This document shows, piece after piece, positions 46,705 to 54,633 of a stretch of DNA of 64,000 nt. This DNA is from Orbaceae bacterium ESL0727 (GTDB lineage: Bacteria > Pseudomonadota > Gammaproteobacteria > Enterobacterales > Orbaceae), in contig JAQTHY010000001.1 in assembly GCA_029433345.1 (NCBI GenBank), forward strand, positions 1,922,001-1,986,000. Direction: 5' to 3'. The notes under the pieces are model-generated. The model made no database searches, was not told the DNA's origin, and was given only the letters and a program-made list of their open reading frames with translations. The translations under genes and the position numbers were made by a program. Positions within the stretch are counted from its first letter, which is position 1. Every line of letters begins with the position of its first letter.

Positions 46705-47394
46705 TTAGTTCGATCCTATTTTCAAAATATGACAGCCTGAAACACCATGATTAAGCTTTACATTTTTCCCTGCTAAATATCCTTCGTATTTTGCATTGTC
46801 GGCACCATTGCAAGTTTTAGCGCTACGCAGTGTTGATTCTTCTAAATCAAGTTTTTGTTTATATTGTTTCATTAGATTATTTTCATCATCATGAATGATG
46901 AATTTACTTAAAGCATTATAAATTCCATTAATCCAACCAATACAAAACTGATCAGCACGTGCCATTTTTGTCGACTTTTTAAGTCGCTTATTTTGGCTAC
47001 TTAAAAAATCTTTTCGTGCTTTAATAATCAATCTAACTAGCACATCAAAGGCATAAGCAGCAAGGTGTGGACGTTCGTTCATACCGTAAAAACTAACTGT
47101 AGTGTGATTTGTTTCATCGTTATAATCGAAATAACCTTGGACACCAAATGAAGAACAAATAACGTTAATAAGCATACCTACATAAGTCGGCTGTTTTTCA
47201 GCATCGGTTGGTGTTCGTTTTGCCATTGATTCATTAATTTTTGATAATTCAACGTCATTAGAATTGATGTTATGTTCTGTCATTAATTTAATGGCACGTT
47301 GCATAGCAAGAGCGGCCTCATGTGGATTAGTTGATTTCGCTAGAGCCAATAATTTTTTGATTTTTTCAATGTACTTTTCATTATTATTTGTCAT
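46705..47394 (-). CDS. DUF2786 protein
   Basis: A 229-residue protein with the N-terminal DUF2786 signature KYIEKIKKLLALAKSTNPHE and AALAMQRAIKLMTEHNI. A C-terminal DUF7168-like half has a basic KAR-rich segment and a final GYLAGKNVKLNHGVSG. It is common in phage early regions. Role unknown, possibly nucleic-acid binding. Confidence 0.85.
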   Translation of the reverse strand: MTNNNEKYIEKIKKLLALAKSTNPHEAALAMQRAIKLMTEHNINSNDVELSKINESMAKRTPTDAEKQPTYVGMLINVICSSFGVQGYFDYNDETNHTTVSFYGMNERPHLAAYAFDVLVRLIIKARKDFLSSQNKRLKKSTKMARADQFCIGWINGIYNALSKFIIHDDENNLMKQYKQKLDLEESTLRSAKTCNGADNAKYEGYLAGKNVKLNHGVSGCHILKIGSN

Positions 47395-47593
47395 AAAAAC
47401 ATCTCAAAAAACTAACAAGACGTTGTTTTAATGTTTTAGTTGATTTTAATTTTGCATATTCAGCGTAGAGTTCATCATATAATTTACCATCAACGTAACC
47501 TTGACCTTTAACTTCACGCATAAATGAATGTTCGTGACTGATAGAAATGTAGTGATCTGGTGTATAACGAATTGGATTTGAAAATTTATTCAT
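47384..47593 (-). CDS. Small phage protein of unknown function
   Basis: 69 residues from ATG 47593 (MNKFSNPIRYTPDHYISI). It is hydrophilic with a C-terminal basic segment KQRLVSFLRCF. The start overlaps the end of the DUF551-like gene, and the stop overlaps the DUF2786 start, so it sits in a tightly packed early operon. No family recognised. Confidence 0.6.
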   Translation of the reverse strand: MNKFSNPIRYTPDHYISISHEHSFMREVKGQGYVDGKLYDELYAEYAKLKSTKTLKQRLVSFLRCFYDK

Positions 47594-47845
47594 TTTCTTG
47601 TTCCTCACTATCGTTAGGTAATTGAATATCTTTTACATAAACCCAATGAGTAACAATCTCGTCATCCATATCCACGTTATCCCATGTTTCACAGCCATAA
47701 TCACTATCAAATGAAAAATATGAGTACCGAATAGTTCGTATTTTTCATTATTAGATTCATATTTCACCACAACAAGACAAGGCTCTATCCAAGGTCCGTC
47801 TTTTTGAGGTTCGGTCTCTGGGAACTTATTCCATTTAATTGCCAT
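47586..47845 (-). pseudogene. DUF551-like phage gene with a single-base frameshift
   Basis: The first frame (from ATG 47845) reads MAIKWNKFPETEPQKDGPW and is coherent as far as YELFG. It then runs into a hydrophobic tail unlike the family. The neighbouring frame continues YSYFSFDSDYGCETWDNVD and then EIVTHWVYVKDIQLP, which is the DUF551-like ending, and stops at 47586. One base seems to be missing near 47735-47745. It may be a real mutation or a sequencing error. Confidence 0.7.
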
Positions 47846-47981
47846 TTAATGACTCCTCTAACTCATCAACAATCCGTTCGGCTTCGCATTCCGACAAGCC
47901 ACGATCCTGGCAAAATTCGATAAAGCAGGATATTTGGCTTAATAGGAAGTAGTATAAAACCTGCAAATCTTGCTGTTGCAT
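47835..47981 (-). CDS. 48-residue phage protein
   Basis: A small frame from ATG 47981 (MQQQDLQVLYYFLLSQISC) to TAA 47835. It has a ribosome site (GGAGA) inside the end of gam, and its stop overlaps the next start (ATG 47845). The coupling on both sides suggests a real gene. The acidic C-terminus is SECEAERIVDELEESL. Function unknown. Confidence 0.55.
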   Translation of the reverse strand: MQQQDLQVLYYFLLSQISCFIEFCQDRGLSECEAERIVDELEESLNGN

Positions 47982-47983
47982 AG

Positions 47984-48505
47984 TTAAACAATCTCCTGTT
48001 CAAATGGCACTATTGCAAAATCTTCAACATCTTTTTTAATGGTAATGCCAGGTACGTGAATAACTGCATTGGGTTCATTAAGAATAGCTTCTTTATTAAT
48101 TTCCTCTTTAGTACGAATAAATCGAGTTAAGTTAAGCTGTTTTAACGACTCAATAACAGATTCAACACCACGAATAGTGCAAGATGGTGGTCGATTACGC
48201 CATTGAACTTCACCTGTTACCAGATTTGCTGACTTAACTTTGCCATTATTAGTAAGTTCATCACGATTTGCTTCACACCAAATTTGAATACCCGCTTGTA
48301 ACTGATTCGATTTAAGCCTCAATAATTCAATAGTTGAAGAATAACTATTGGTAATGTCCGCTATTTTGTCATTCATTTCAGTTTCTAAACGGATTAATTC
48401 ACGTTGGATATCACCCAAATTTCTAATTGAGGTTGTCACTTCTTCTTTTGATTGCACAGCATAAACAGATGCAGCCGCTTTAATTCGTTTTTTGGTATTA
48501 ACCAT
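47984..48505 (-). CDS. gam: Mu Gam-like host-nuclease inhibitor
   Basis: Ku-like protein that binds DNA ends and shields phage DNA from RecBCD-type exonucleases. The 173 residues align with Mu Gam (174) throughout: KKRIKAAASVY, IRNLGDIQRELIRLETEMND, WCEANRDELTNNGKVKSANL, VTGEVQWRNRPPSCTIRG, RFIRTKEEINKEAIL and the VPFEQE end. Strong conservation relative to Mu, unlike the flanking genes, fits mosaic exchange. Confidence 0.95.
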   Translation of the reverse strand: MVNTKKRIKAAASVYAVQSKEEVTTSIRNLGDIQRELIRLETEMNDKIADITNSYSSTIELLRLKSNQLQAGIQIWCEANRDELTNNGKVKSANLVTGEVQWRNRPPSCTIRGVESVIESLKQLNLTRFIRTKEEINKEAILNEPNAVIHVPGITIKKDVEDFAIVPFEQEIV

Positions 48506-48518
48506 TTAATATCTCCAC

Positions 48519-48791
48519 TCAATGTAAACGACTGATATCGCGTTCTTTCCAAATTACTCGACAAGTTTCTAGCTCAAACTGTCCCCAACGGTAAAAATTC
48601 AAGTGCATAAAATAGGCTGCGGCACCATTTTTAATCAATTTTGCGCAAAACGGGTGATATTCAATTTCAATTGTCGGTTTAGTGATGTGATCATAGCGAA
48701 AACCAATTACTGTCAAATTTTCTTCGACTAATTTAGCAATGGCTCGATTAACCGAGTCTAAGCTATTACTAATAATTTGATTGTTAGTCAT
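48519..48791 (-). CDS. Phage early protein of unknown function
   Basis: 90 residues from ATG 48791, whose start overlaps the MuB stop (TAATG). It contains IKNGAAAYFMHLNFYRWGQF and a hydrophilic N-terminus; no recognised family. Translational coupling suggests a role alongside transposition. Confidence 0.6.
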   Translation of the reverse strand: MTNNQIISNSLDSVNRAIAKLVEENLTVIGFRYDHITKPTIEIEYHPFCAKLIKNGAAAYFMHLNFYRWGQFELETCRVIWKERDISRLH

Positions 48792-50023
48792 TACACATTC
48801 CCCCGATCCTTGATGCATTCACAAATAATTTCCCCGGTTACAATCGGCGCACTAATTCGTGCTGCCAGATTTAATGCGCCCGATATTAAATTGTTTACTG
48901 CCAGTGGGTAACAAAGTGAACGGATCTGTTGTTCTGTGCTACCACGTTTGCTTGAAACAACTCGCAAACGATTGATGATTTCAGTAAATGCACTAGCATC
49001 GAAAAGTGTTTTATAATCTATCTCAATGCGAGCAAATTTATGTTGCACGTACTCTTCGACTTTAAAATCTAGTGGTTTGAGATTGACGATTTCGCAGCGT
49101 TGTACAACTTCACGTACTTCTGGGTTATATTCAGAAAGTTTGGTTTGTAACTCGGTTTGTCCGATTAAGATAATTGCTAGCAATTTCTTAAAACCTTCTT
49201 GCAGCTCATAAAAACGCTTTAAATGTTTAAGGGTTGGAATCGGTAACCCATGAGCTTCTTCAATAATTAATAGATGCTTACGCCCTGATAGTGCACTATT
49301 TTTAAGTAATGTATGCATCTGTCTTGCCCTTGCTTCTGCGCTACGTTTCGGTTTAGCCTGTGGATCAATAGCATTAATAATCGCACTGCTAATATCCATA
49401 CTTTTGAGTGATTTCCCTTTTACTTCGTTATCTTCAAGCCCTAAAACATAAGGTTCAATTACAGTAATTGGTTCATGATTGATATTGATCCAATCAATCA
49501 AATCGTGCCGTAAAGTGGTTTTACCGCTGCCTGATTCCCCAATTACTGCCAACATTCCACCATGTTTTGCAGTCTGTCGCATAGCTGCACGAACGTAGCG
49601 AATATCATCAGAGAGGTAAACATCCGCATCATCAAACATTTCATCCGTGAATGGATCACGTGGAATGCGAAAATGTGCTTTTGCATCTCGATTTATTGTC
49701 TGTTTTCGTAGTAACATATATACTGACTCCTTTGTTTGTTTATTTGAGTCAACTGGCACAGCGTTGTCCGCCAAGATTTCGGCTGTGTCAGTTTCTTCAA
49801 CAAAAATATCAATTAAATATTCTTTAGCTAAACCAAGTGTTGATAATGCTTTTTCAATTCTTGGCTCAAGTGTCGAACGTTCAATCGATTTTGGCCACTG
49901 GTTATGATTAATAATTAGATTAATCACAGCTGGGCTAATCGAATTACCTTTGAAATCAATATGTTTAGCAAGTTGAGTTTGCTTAATATTGAATTTTTTC
50001 ATTACTGTTTTTAGTTTGATCAT
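48791..50023 (-). CDS. MuB-type transposition target-capture ATPase
   Basis: AAA+ protein that binds target DNA, activates MuA and gives target immunity. The 410-residue protein has an N-terminal lambda-repressor-like helix-turn-helix (IKQTQLAKHIDFKGNSISPA), Walker A GESGSGKT (162-169), Walker B HLLIIEEAHGLP and a GQTELQTKL sensor region. It belongs to the ExeA/TniB-related AAA family seen in BcepMu-type phages and is about 100 residues longer than Mu B. Translationally coupled to the transposase (TAATG). Confidence 0.9.
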   Translation of the reverse strand: MIKLKTVMKKFNIKQTQLAKHIDFKGNSISPAVINLIINHNQWPKSIERSTLEPRIEKALSTLGLAKEYLIDIFVEETDTAEILADNAVPVDSNKQTKESVYMLLRKQTINRDAKAHFRIPRDPFTDEMFDDADVYLSDDIRYVRAAMRQTAKHGGMLAVIGESGSGKTTLRHDLIDWININHEPITVIEPYVLGLEDNEVKGKSLKSMDISSAIINAIDPQAKPKRSAEARARQMHTLLKNSALSGRKHLLIIEEAHGLPIPTLKHLKRFYELQEGFKKLLAIILIGQTELQTKLSEYNPEVREVVQRCEIVNLKPLDFKVEEYVQHKFARIEIDYKTLFDASAFTEIINRLRVVSSKRGSTEQQIRSLCYPLAVNNLISGALNLAARISAPIVTGEIICECIKDRGNV

Positions 50024-51807
50024 TATTTAATACTCCTAAAACCGGTTGTACCATTGCCGACAATAATAGGTGTTGTAAATGAACGAATAAGTGATTCTAG
50101 GGCTTCTTCTGGCACACCACTTGCATAGCGAGCAGATAACCATTTATTTTCATCTTTAGTTAATCTGCGACCGATCTCTACTGTTATTCGCATTAATGCA
50201 GCCGTTAGTGTTAATAGTGTCGGAGCGGGTTTTAAGTGCTCCGGTGTCGCAATTTCATTACCTTTGCCGACTAAGTAAAGTGGATGATCAATATTTTTTA
50301 AATAACTTAAAGTATCCAATTTGCCACCGAACGGCGCCACTTGTTTCTGTTTAGCCTTTTTGATTTCATCCGCTGTCATATTAGGGTAAGCTATCGCATC
50401 CATTGCTTTCGCTGCGTGCTCAATTGCCGTATCACCTTTGGATTTAAACTCGGTGCCAATAATGGGGGCATCTAAATGTTGGCCAAACTCGTCGTAATTG
50501 CGGTCAGGTTCAGCACGATAAATTAATGCTTCACCATCATAACGTGGTACTTCAATTTGAATGGCACAGTCGCCGTAAACTAGTGCCCGAATAGTCACTT
50601 TATCTTTTGCTGTGATACCATCAAAATCCTTTAAATGATAGATTTGTGAGTTATCCGCCTGCGGATGTTTAAACGTAATCGTCAAATCAGGGCGTACTTG
50701 TCGTACCTGTTCTTTGCTTGCCATTAGTGCTTGGCAAATTTCTACCGATGGCAATAAGCGTAATTGTTCAGCAGTGATTTTTTGCCATAGGCTTTGCCGT
50801 GATGTCGGTTCATTTAAACCAACACGGCGTAAACGAGTATCTTGCCCTGGTAAACAATTTGCGTTATACGCTTCCGCCCAAGCCATTGCGGAGTGATTTA
50901 ATTCCTCAATACTACTAACGGGTTGGAACTTTAAACGGCTTTCGAACTGTGTTTCGATGAGATTATTGGCATTCTCAACCCCACCCTTTGCACACGTGAG
51001 AGCATTACCTGCCTCATGTTCGAAGTACTTTACTTCAAGGTGATCTAGTAAATTCTTAATCGCACTTGATGTATTAGCCGAACCTTTATCCCAATAGATT
51101 AATTGAGGCACACCATGGAACAGTCGACCTTCTTGTTTGCCCCAGGCAAACATTAAGAACTGGAATAAACTATGTTGATTTTCGCCCGCGGCTTCAACGT
51201 ACCAGGGAATAATCATGCCGCTGGCTCGGTCATAGAGCGTATAACGCCAAACTTTGTATTTCACTTTTGCGTAATTTTCGAGTTTATTTTTATAAAAATC
51301 TCGGTCACGCATAATGTGTTGCTTATTCTTCATGTAATAAATCAAACATAATGACGGATCTATTTCATGCACATAGTTCGGGTGCAATGCTCGTAATGTT
51401 TGCACTGGATTTGCCTGTTTTTGCGCCTTCACATTCAGTTTACGTTGACGCATTAAACGGTTTAGTGTTGCATTACTCACATTAATTTCATGCCCATTTT
51501 GTTCAAGAATACCGCGTGCCGTTGTAGTAAACAGCGTTTGCTTGCCATTATCTCTCACTGATTCACGGCTCATCGCCGCAAGTGCCAGCAATGAATCTGT
51601 TTGTACTGACATTTTTCCTTTATCAACTCTCGTCTTACGTTCGCTGGACCAACCGCATAATTGTTTTAATTGTCGATAAATAGTTTGCCGTGAATAACCC
51701 AAAAATGCCTGTGCTGCGTCTAATATTGCGCCACGTTCGCCATGACTAACACTATCCAACTTGATAGCAACACCGTTCAAATAATCACGAATGTTTGGGT
51801 TTATCAT
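50023..51807 (-). CDS. MuA-type DDE transposase
   Basis: Integrates and replicatively transposes the phage genome. The 594-residue protein has N-terminal DNA-binding helices (GYSRQTIYRQLKQLCGW), a second HTH (INVSNATLNRLMRQRKL) and an rve/RNase H-fold core. Its probable catalytic triad is D150 (YVHEIDPSL), D240 (LIYWDKGSAN) and E278 (CAKGGVENANNLIE). A Mu-type beta-barrel domain and C-terminal region that contacts MuB follow. Length and motifs fit the Tn552/IS1604-like group used by BcepMu. Confidence 0.92.
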   Translation of the reverse strand: MINPNIRDYLNGVAIKLDSVSHGERGAILDAAQAFLGYSRQTIYRQLKQLCGWSSERKTRVDKGKMSVQTDSLLALAAMSRESVRDNGKQTLFTTTARGILEQNGHEINVSNATLNRLMRQRKLNVKAQKQANPVQTLRALHPNYVHEIDPSLCLIYYMKNKQHIMRDRDFYKNKLENYAKVKYKVWRYTLYDRASGMIIPWYVEAAGENQHSLFQFLMFAWGKQEGRLFHGVPQLIYWDKGSANTSSAIKNLLDHLEVKYFEHEAGNALTCAKGGVENANNLIETQFESRLKFQPVSSIEELNHSAMAWAEAYNANCLPGQDTRLRRVGLNEPTSRQSLWQKITAEQLRLLPSVEICQALMASKEQVRQVRPDLTITFKHPQADNSQIYHLKDFDGITAKDKVTIRALVYGDCAIQIEVPRYDGEALIYRAEPDRNYDEFGQHLDAPIIGTEFKSKGDTAIEHAAKAMDAIAYPNMTADEIKKAKQKQVAPFGGKLDTLSYLKNIDHPLYLVGKGNEIATPEHLKPAPTLLTLTAALMRITVEIGRRLTKDENKWLSARYASGVPEEALESLIRSFTTPIIVGNGTTGFRSIK

Positions 51808-51834
51808 ATTTACCTGCCAAAAATTATCTTAAAA

Positions 51835-52803
51835 TTAAGCGTTTGGATCAATTTCATCACTAAAGTTCATCCACAATGATTGATAAGTATTTTTACTTTG
51901 TGATACAGTCAATTTTAATGATTCATGTAATGTAATAATTGTGACTAATAGTGATGGTGGCAGTTCATACGGTTGTTCAGGATCATAATTTGGGTCATTT
52001 GCCATTGTTTCTTTTTGTAAAGTATCCATCATTGCGACATATTGGCGTTGTTTTTCTAACAGTTCATCGATACGTGACTGGGTTTCAGCTATCTGCTTTT
52101 TAAAGGGATCTAACCGTTCATCTAGCGGTATTGCTTTTAAGACATATTTGTTAAGTTTTAAATTAAGTTCGGATTTTTCTTTTGCAATATCCGATGAATG
52201 TTTACTTAATGCATCATAATCCGCTTTTAATTCCTTATTTTCCTTTTCCAGTTCTTCCTTTTCTTTTGTGCTTTTGGCAATAAACTCTTCGGCAAGCTCG
52301 ACTAAAGCCTCTTTATCACCAGCTTTAGCTACTTCAATAAGTGCTGTTTTTTGGTCTTCTGGTAGCTTTCGATATTGACGTAATTCGCGGTAGCCGATAC
52401 CTATACGAGACATTTCTTCAAGGGCTTGTTCACCAAAGTTTTTTAAATTAATAAGATCTTCATCAACTGATGATTTTGAACTGCCTAGTAATTTACAATA
52501 TTCTTCCCAAGTGCCGACGAGTCGGCACTCTGTACCATCATGTCGGATAAAAGTTTTGCCTGCTAATGCCTTATATAACTTAGATTCTTTTACATGAGAC
52601 AATTTAGTCAAACTGACGACATCGGCAAATTTTGCTATTGATCTTGCCATTTGAGCTTGACCTAATAATTGATTGGCTAAATCACGATCATCACTATATT
52701 CACTTTGAATAGTTGTCATCGTATTCATTACATCCGTGATCCCTTGCTCATTAATAGCAGGTAGCTCAATTGCTTCTTTTCCGGTATTTGCTTGTCTAGT
52801 CAT
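51835..52803 (-). CDS. Coiled-coil early protein upstream of the transposase
   Basis: A 322-residue hydrophilic protein. It has an N-terminal helical region, a GTWEEYCKLLGSSKSSVDED segment typical of phage DNA-binding or partition-like proteins, then a long coiled coil rich in KEKEELEKENKEL (about 190-260). Similar proteins lie in the same place in BcepMu-type phages. Function not established; it could be an accessory factor for transposition. Confidence 0.65.
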   Translation of the reverse strand: MTRQANTGKEAIELPAINEQGITDVMNTMTTIQSEYSDDRDLANQLLGQAQMARSIAKFADVVSLTKLSHVKESKLYKALAGKTFIRHDGTECRLVGTWEEYCKLLGSSKSSVDEDLINLKNFGEQALEEMSRIGIGYRELRQYRKLPEDQKTALIEVAKAGDKEALVELAEEFIAKSTKEKEELEKENKELKADYDALSKHSSDIAKEKSELNLKLNKYVLKAIPLDERLDPFKKQIAETQSRIDELLEKQRQYVAMMDTLQKETMANDPNYDPEQPYELPPSLLVTIITLHESLKLTVSQSKNTYQSLWMNFSDEIDPNA

Positions 52804-52814
52804 TTTTATTATCC

Positions 52815-53120
52815 TTATCTTGTACCAGCTGTGATACGTTGATTAATTTCTGTTATTTGGTCTTGCATTTTTGCGATATGAATTGCATGTGCTTGGGCAA
52901 TTTGTAACATTTGTACGCTATGCGCAAAGAGTCCGTTATCAAGTTTAATCACTAATCCTTCTTCAATTAACACTTGTAATGCACGGGTAACATTCACCGC
53001 AGAATCATTAGTCATTTTTGCAATATCACCATTTGATAGCCCAGTTAGTGTATAACCCTTAAGGGCTTTAAGTACCTTTAGTGCTCGACTGGCTGATGTG
53101 GAAATTTGGGGATTATTCAT
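52815..53120 (-). CDS. Winged-helix DNA-binding protein
   Basis: 101 residues with an IclR/MarR-like helix-turn-helix (RALKVLKALKGYTLTGLSNG, then IAKMTNDSAVNVTRALQVL and a wing EEGLVIKLDNGLF). A C-terminal helix probably dimerises. It is the second gene of the leftward early operon, so it may regulate early expression. Confidence 0.8.
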   Translation of the reverse strand: MNNPQISTSASRALKVLKALKGYTLTGLSNGDIAKMTNDSAVNVTRALQVLIEEGLVIKLDNGLFAHSVQMLQIAQAHAIHIAKMQDQITEINQRITAGTR

Positions 53121-53168
53121 CATTTTTTAACCTTTTCTATATATGAAAAGCTGTTACAATAAGCGCAA

Positions 53169-53363
53169 TTAAACAGTTTGTTTTAAGCCAAGTTTTACAG
53201 CAATTTCGTGCATCTTGCCACGACTTGCTTTAGTAAAACCATTAGTAACACGGTAGACGTCAACCGGGTGATAGCCATTATCATGAGCCCATTGTTTAAA
53301 AGTAAGCCCCTTTTGATGGAACTGCTGTTTAACTTGCGCTGGAGTAAGAACTTTTGTAGTCAT
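53169..53363 (-). CDS. Ner/Cro-like protein of the BcepMu gp16 family
   Basis: A 64-residue helix-turn-helix protein: TPAQVKQQFHQKGLTFKQWA, then VYRVTNGFTKASRGKMHEIA and a short tail ending in VKLGLKQ. This is the phage-associated family named after BcepMu gp16. It is the first leftward gene opposite the repressor and presumably turns down the lysogenic promoter, as Ner or Cro do. Confidence 0.85.
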   Translation of the reverse strand: MTTKVLTPAQVKQQFHQKGLTFKQWAHDNGYHPVDVYRVTNGFTKASRGKMHEIAVKLGLKQTV

Positions 53364-53412
53364 TTTTTTGCTCCTGTTATTACGAATTAATATGTAATTT
53401 ATGTGTTATAGT

Positions 53413-53432
53413 ATGGGTAATTAATTACCCAT
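53413..53432. promoter_or_regulatory. Repressor/Ner operator: perfect palindrome
   Basis: ATGGGTAATTAATTACCCAT is a perfect 20-bp inverted repeat, 13 bp ahead of the repressor start and 50 bp ahead of the leftward early gene. A second, looser ATTAC...GTAAT pair occurs around 53379-53397. The location between divergent regulators makes this the likely immunity operator. Confidence 0.75.
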
Positions 53433-53445
53433 TGTCAAGGTGTTT

Positions 53446-53805
53446 ATGAGTAAAAATATACCCATCGGACTAAGATTACGTGAGCAACGTGAAAAACTTG
53501 GTTATAATCAAACAAATTTTGCTGAACATGCAGGGATAACTAGGAAAACATTATTTGGTTACGAGAATGGTACGAGGTCTCCTGATGCTGCTTCGCTTGC
53601 AGCATGGGAAGAACTTGGATTAGATGTGCTCTATGTTGTTGTTGGTCAAAAAAATAGAACTATCAATAATAGTAATGCAAAAATATCTCACGAAGAACAA
53701 GAGTTAATTGACGTATTCGATGAAATGACGCCCAGCCAGCAAAAGGCTCTTCTTGAACTCGGCAAAGTCATTGCGCAACCAGAACCGAATAAACAAGCGG
53801 GATAG
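53446..53805 (+). CDS. Phage repressor, XRE-family
   Basis: 119 residues with an N-terminal HTH_3 domain (GLRLREQREKLGYNQTNFAE, then HAGITRKTLFGYENGTRSP) and a short C-terminal region DVFDEMTPSQQKALLELGK in place of a peptidase domain. It is therefore not a LexA-like self-cleaving repressor. ATG 53446 has AAGG five bases upstream; a GTG at 53440 overlaps that site. It probably maintains lysogeny through the palindrome at 53413. Confidence 0.85.
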   Translation: MSKNIPIGLRLREQREKLGYNQTNFAEHAGITRKTLFGYENGTRSPDAASLAAWEELGLDVLYVVVGQKNRTINNSNAKISHEEQELIDVFDEMTPSQQKALLELGKVIAQPEPNKQAG

Positions 53806-53932
53806 TGAACCACTAAAGCAGAGATTATTATTGACTTTTATACATGGCGTAAAAATAAGAATAATAATGATGTATAACAGTAAATCTTTTTTTAAATTAA
53901 TGTTATTTTTTAGATATAAATAAGGAACCCGT

Positions 53933-54271
53933 ATGAAAGTTATTAAGTTGTTATTTGGTTTAATTTTTACATTAATTTTGGTCGGTTGCGTTGCTAGTAG
54001 CGGTAATAATTTCAATGAAAAAGGACTTAGTCAACTACGAATTGATGTGACAACAGTTCAAGAGGCAACTAATTTACTCAATGCTAAACCAACACAAGTG
54101 ATAAAAAATACTAATGAGACATGGATTATTTGGCGTTATGTTACGACTAATGGTCTCACAATGAAGACAGAAATTAAATCAGCTACTCTTATCTTTGATA
54201 CACAAGGTAAATTTAAACGTATCCAACAATTACAAAATGTTGATACTAGTGGAATTGATGTGAAAAATTAA
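53933..54271 (+). CDS. Small lipoprotein with BamE/SmpA-like fold
   Basis: 112 residues with a lipoprotein signal (LFGLIFTLILVGC, lipidated cysteine near residue 20). The mature domain shows the BamE-like pattern: IDVTTVQEATNLLNAKPTQV, then WIIWRYVTT and ATLIFDTQGKFKRI. It is the first gene of the cargo block after the repressor. Such prophage lipoproteins are often expressed in the lysogen and can block superinfection; that role is inferred. Strongly AT-rich. Confidence 0.75.
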   Translation: MKVIKLLFGLIFTLILVGCVASSGNNFNEKGLSQLRIDVTTVQEATNLLNAKPTQVIKNTNETWIIWRYVTTNGLTMKTEIKSATLIFDTQGKFKRIQQLQNVDTSGIDVKN

Positions 54272-54284
54272 ATAGGAAACAACA

Positions 54285-54611
54285 ATGAAGAAACTCTTTT
54301 TATTTAGCGCGATCATCATATTAAGTGGTTGTGCAACTAAAAACTATGGACGGCAAGGAGAGTTAACACAGTATGAAAAAGACAACTTATCCTGCCATGA
54401 AATTGCCCTTGAAGAAGCCAAAGTACAAGGTTATTTAGATCACGTTGAGAAAGAAAGTCAATTTGATGGACGTTCGGTATTATCATTTCTCGGCGATTTT
54501 GGTGTCGGTAATGTGATGGAAAAGAAAGCGGCTATTAAAAGTGCTAATGCTAGGCTTGTGCAGTTGAAAGAACTTGCGAGAATGAAGAAGTGTGATGAGG
54601 TTGTGGAATAG
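54285..54611 (+). CDS. Conserved prophage lipoprotein
   Basis: 108 residues with a signal ending ILSGC, then NYGRQGELTQYEK and SRSVLSFLGDFGVGNVMEK-like sequence (observed FDGRSVLSFLGDFGVGNVME), a pattern I associate with small lipoproteins carried by prophages of enterobacteria and relatives. A Cys pair (about residues 37 and 103) may form a disulfide. It is 13 bp after the first lipoprotein gene. Function unknown. Confidence 0.72.
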   Translation: MKKLFLFSAIIILSGCATKNYGRQGELTQYEKDNLSCHEIALEEAKVQGYLDHVEKESQFDGRSVLSFLGDFGVGNVMEKKAAIKSANARLVQLKELARMKKCDEVVE

Positions 54612-54633
54612 AAATACTTAATGTAAGGAATAA

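Noticed and set aside
53704-54015. 103-codon minus-strand frame across the repressor end and the first lipoprotein gene
   Set aside because: Antisense to two well-supported genes; its composition mirrors their AT-rich sequence and it has no recognisable motif.
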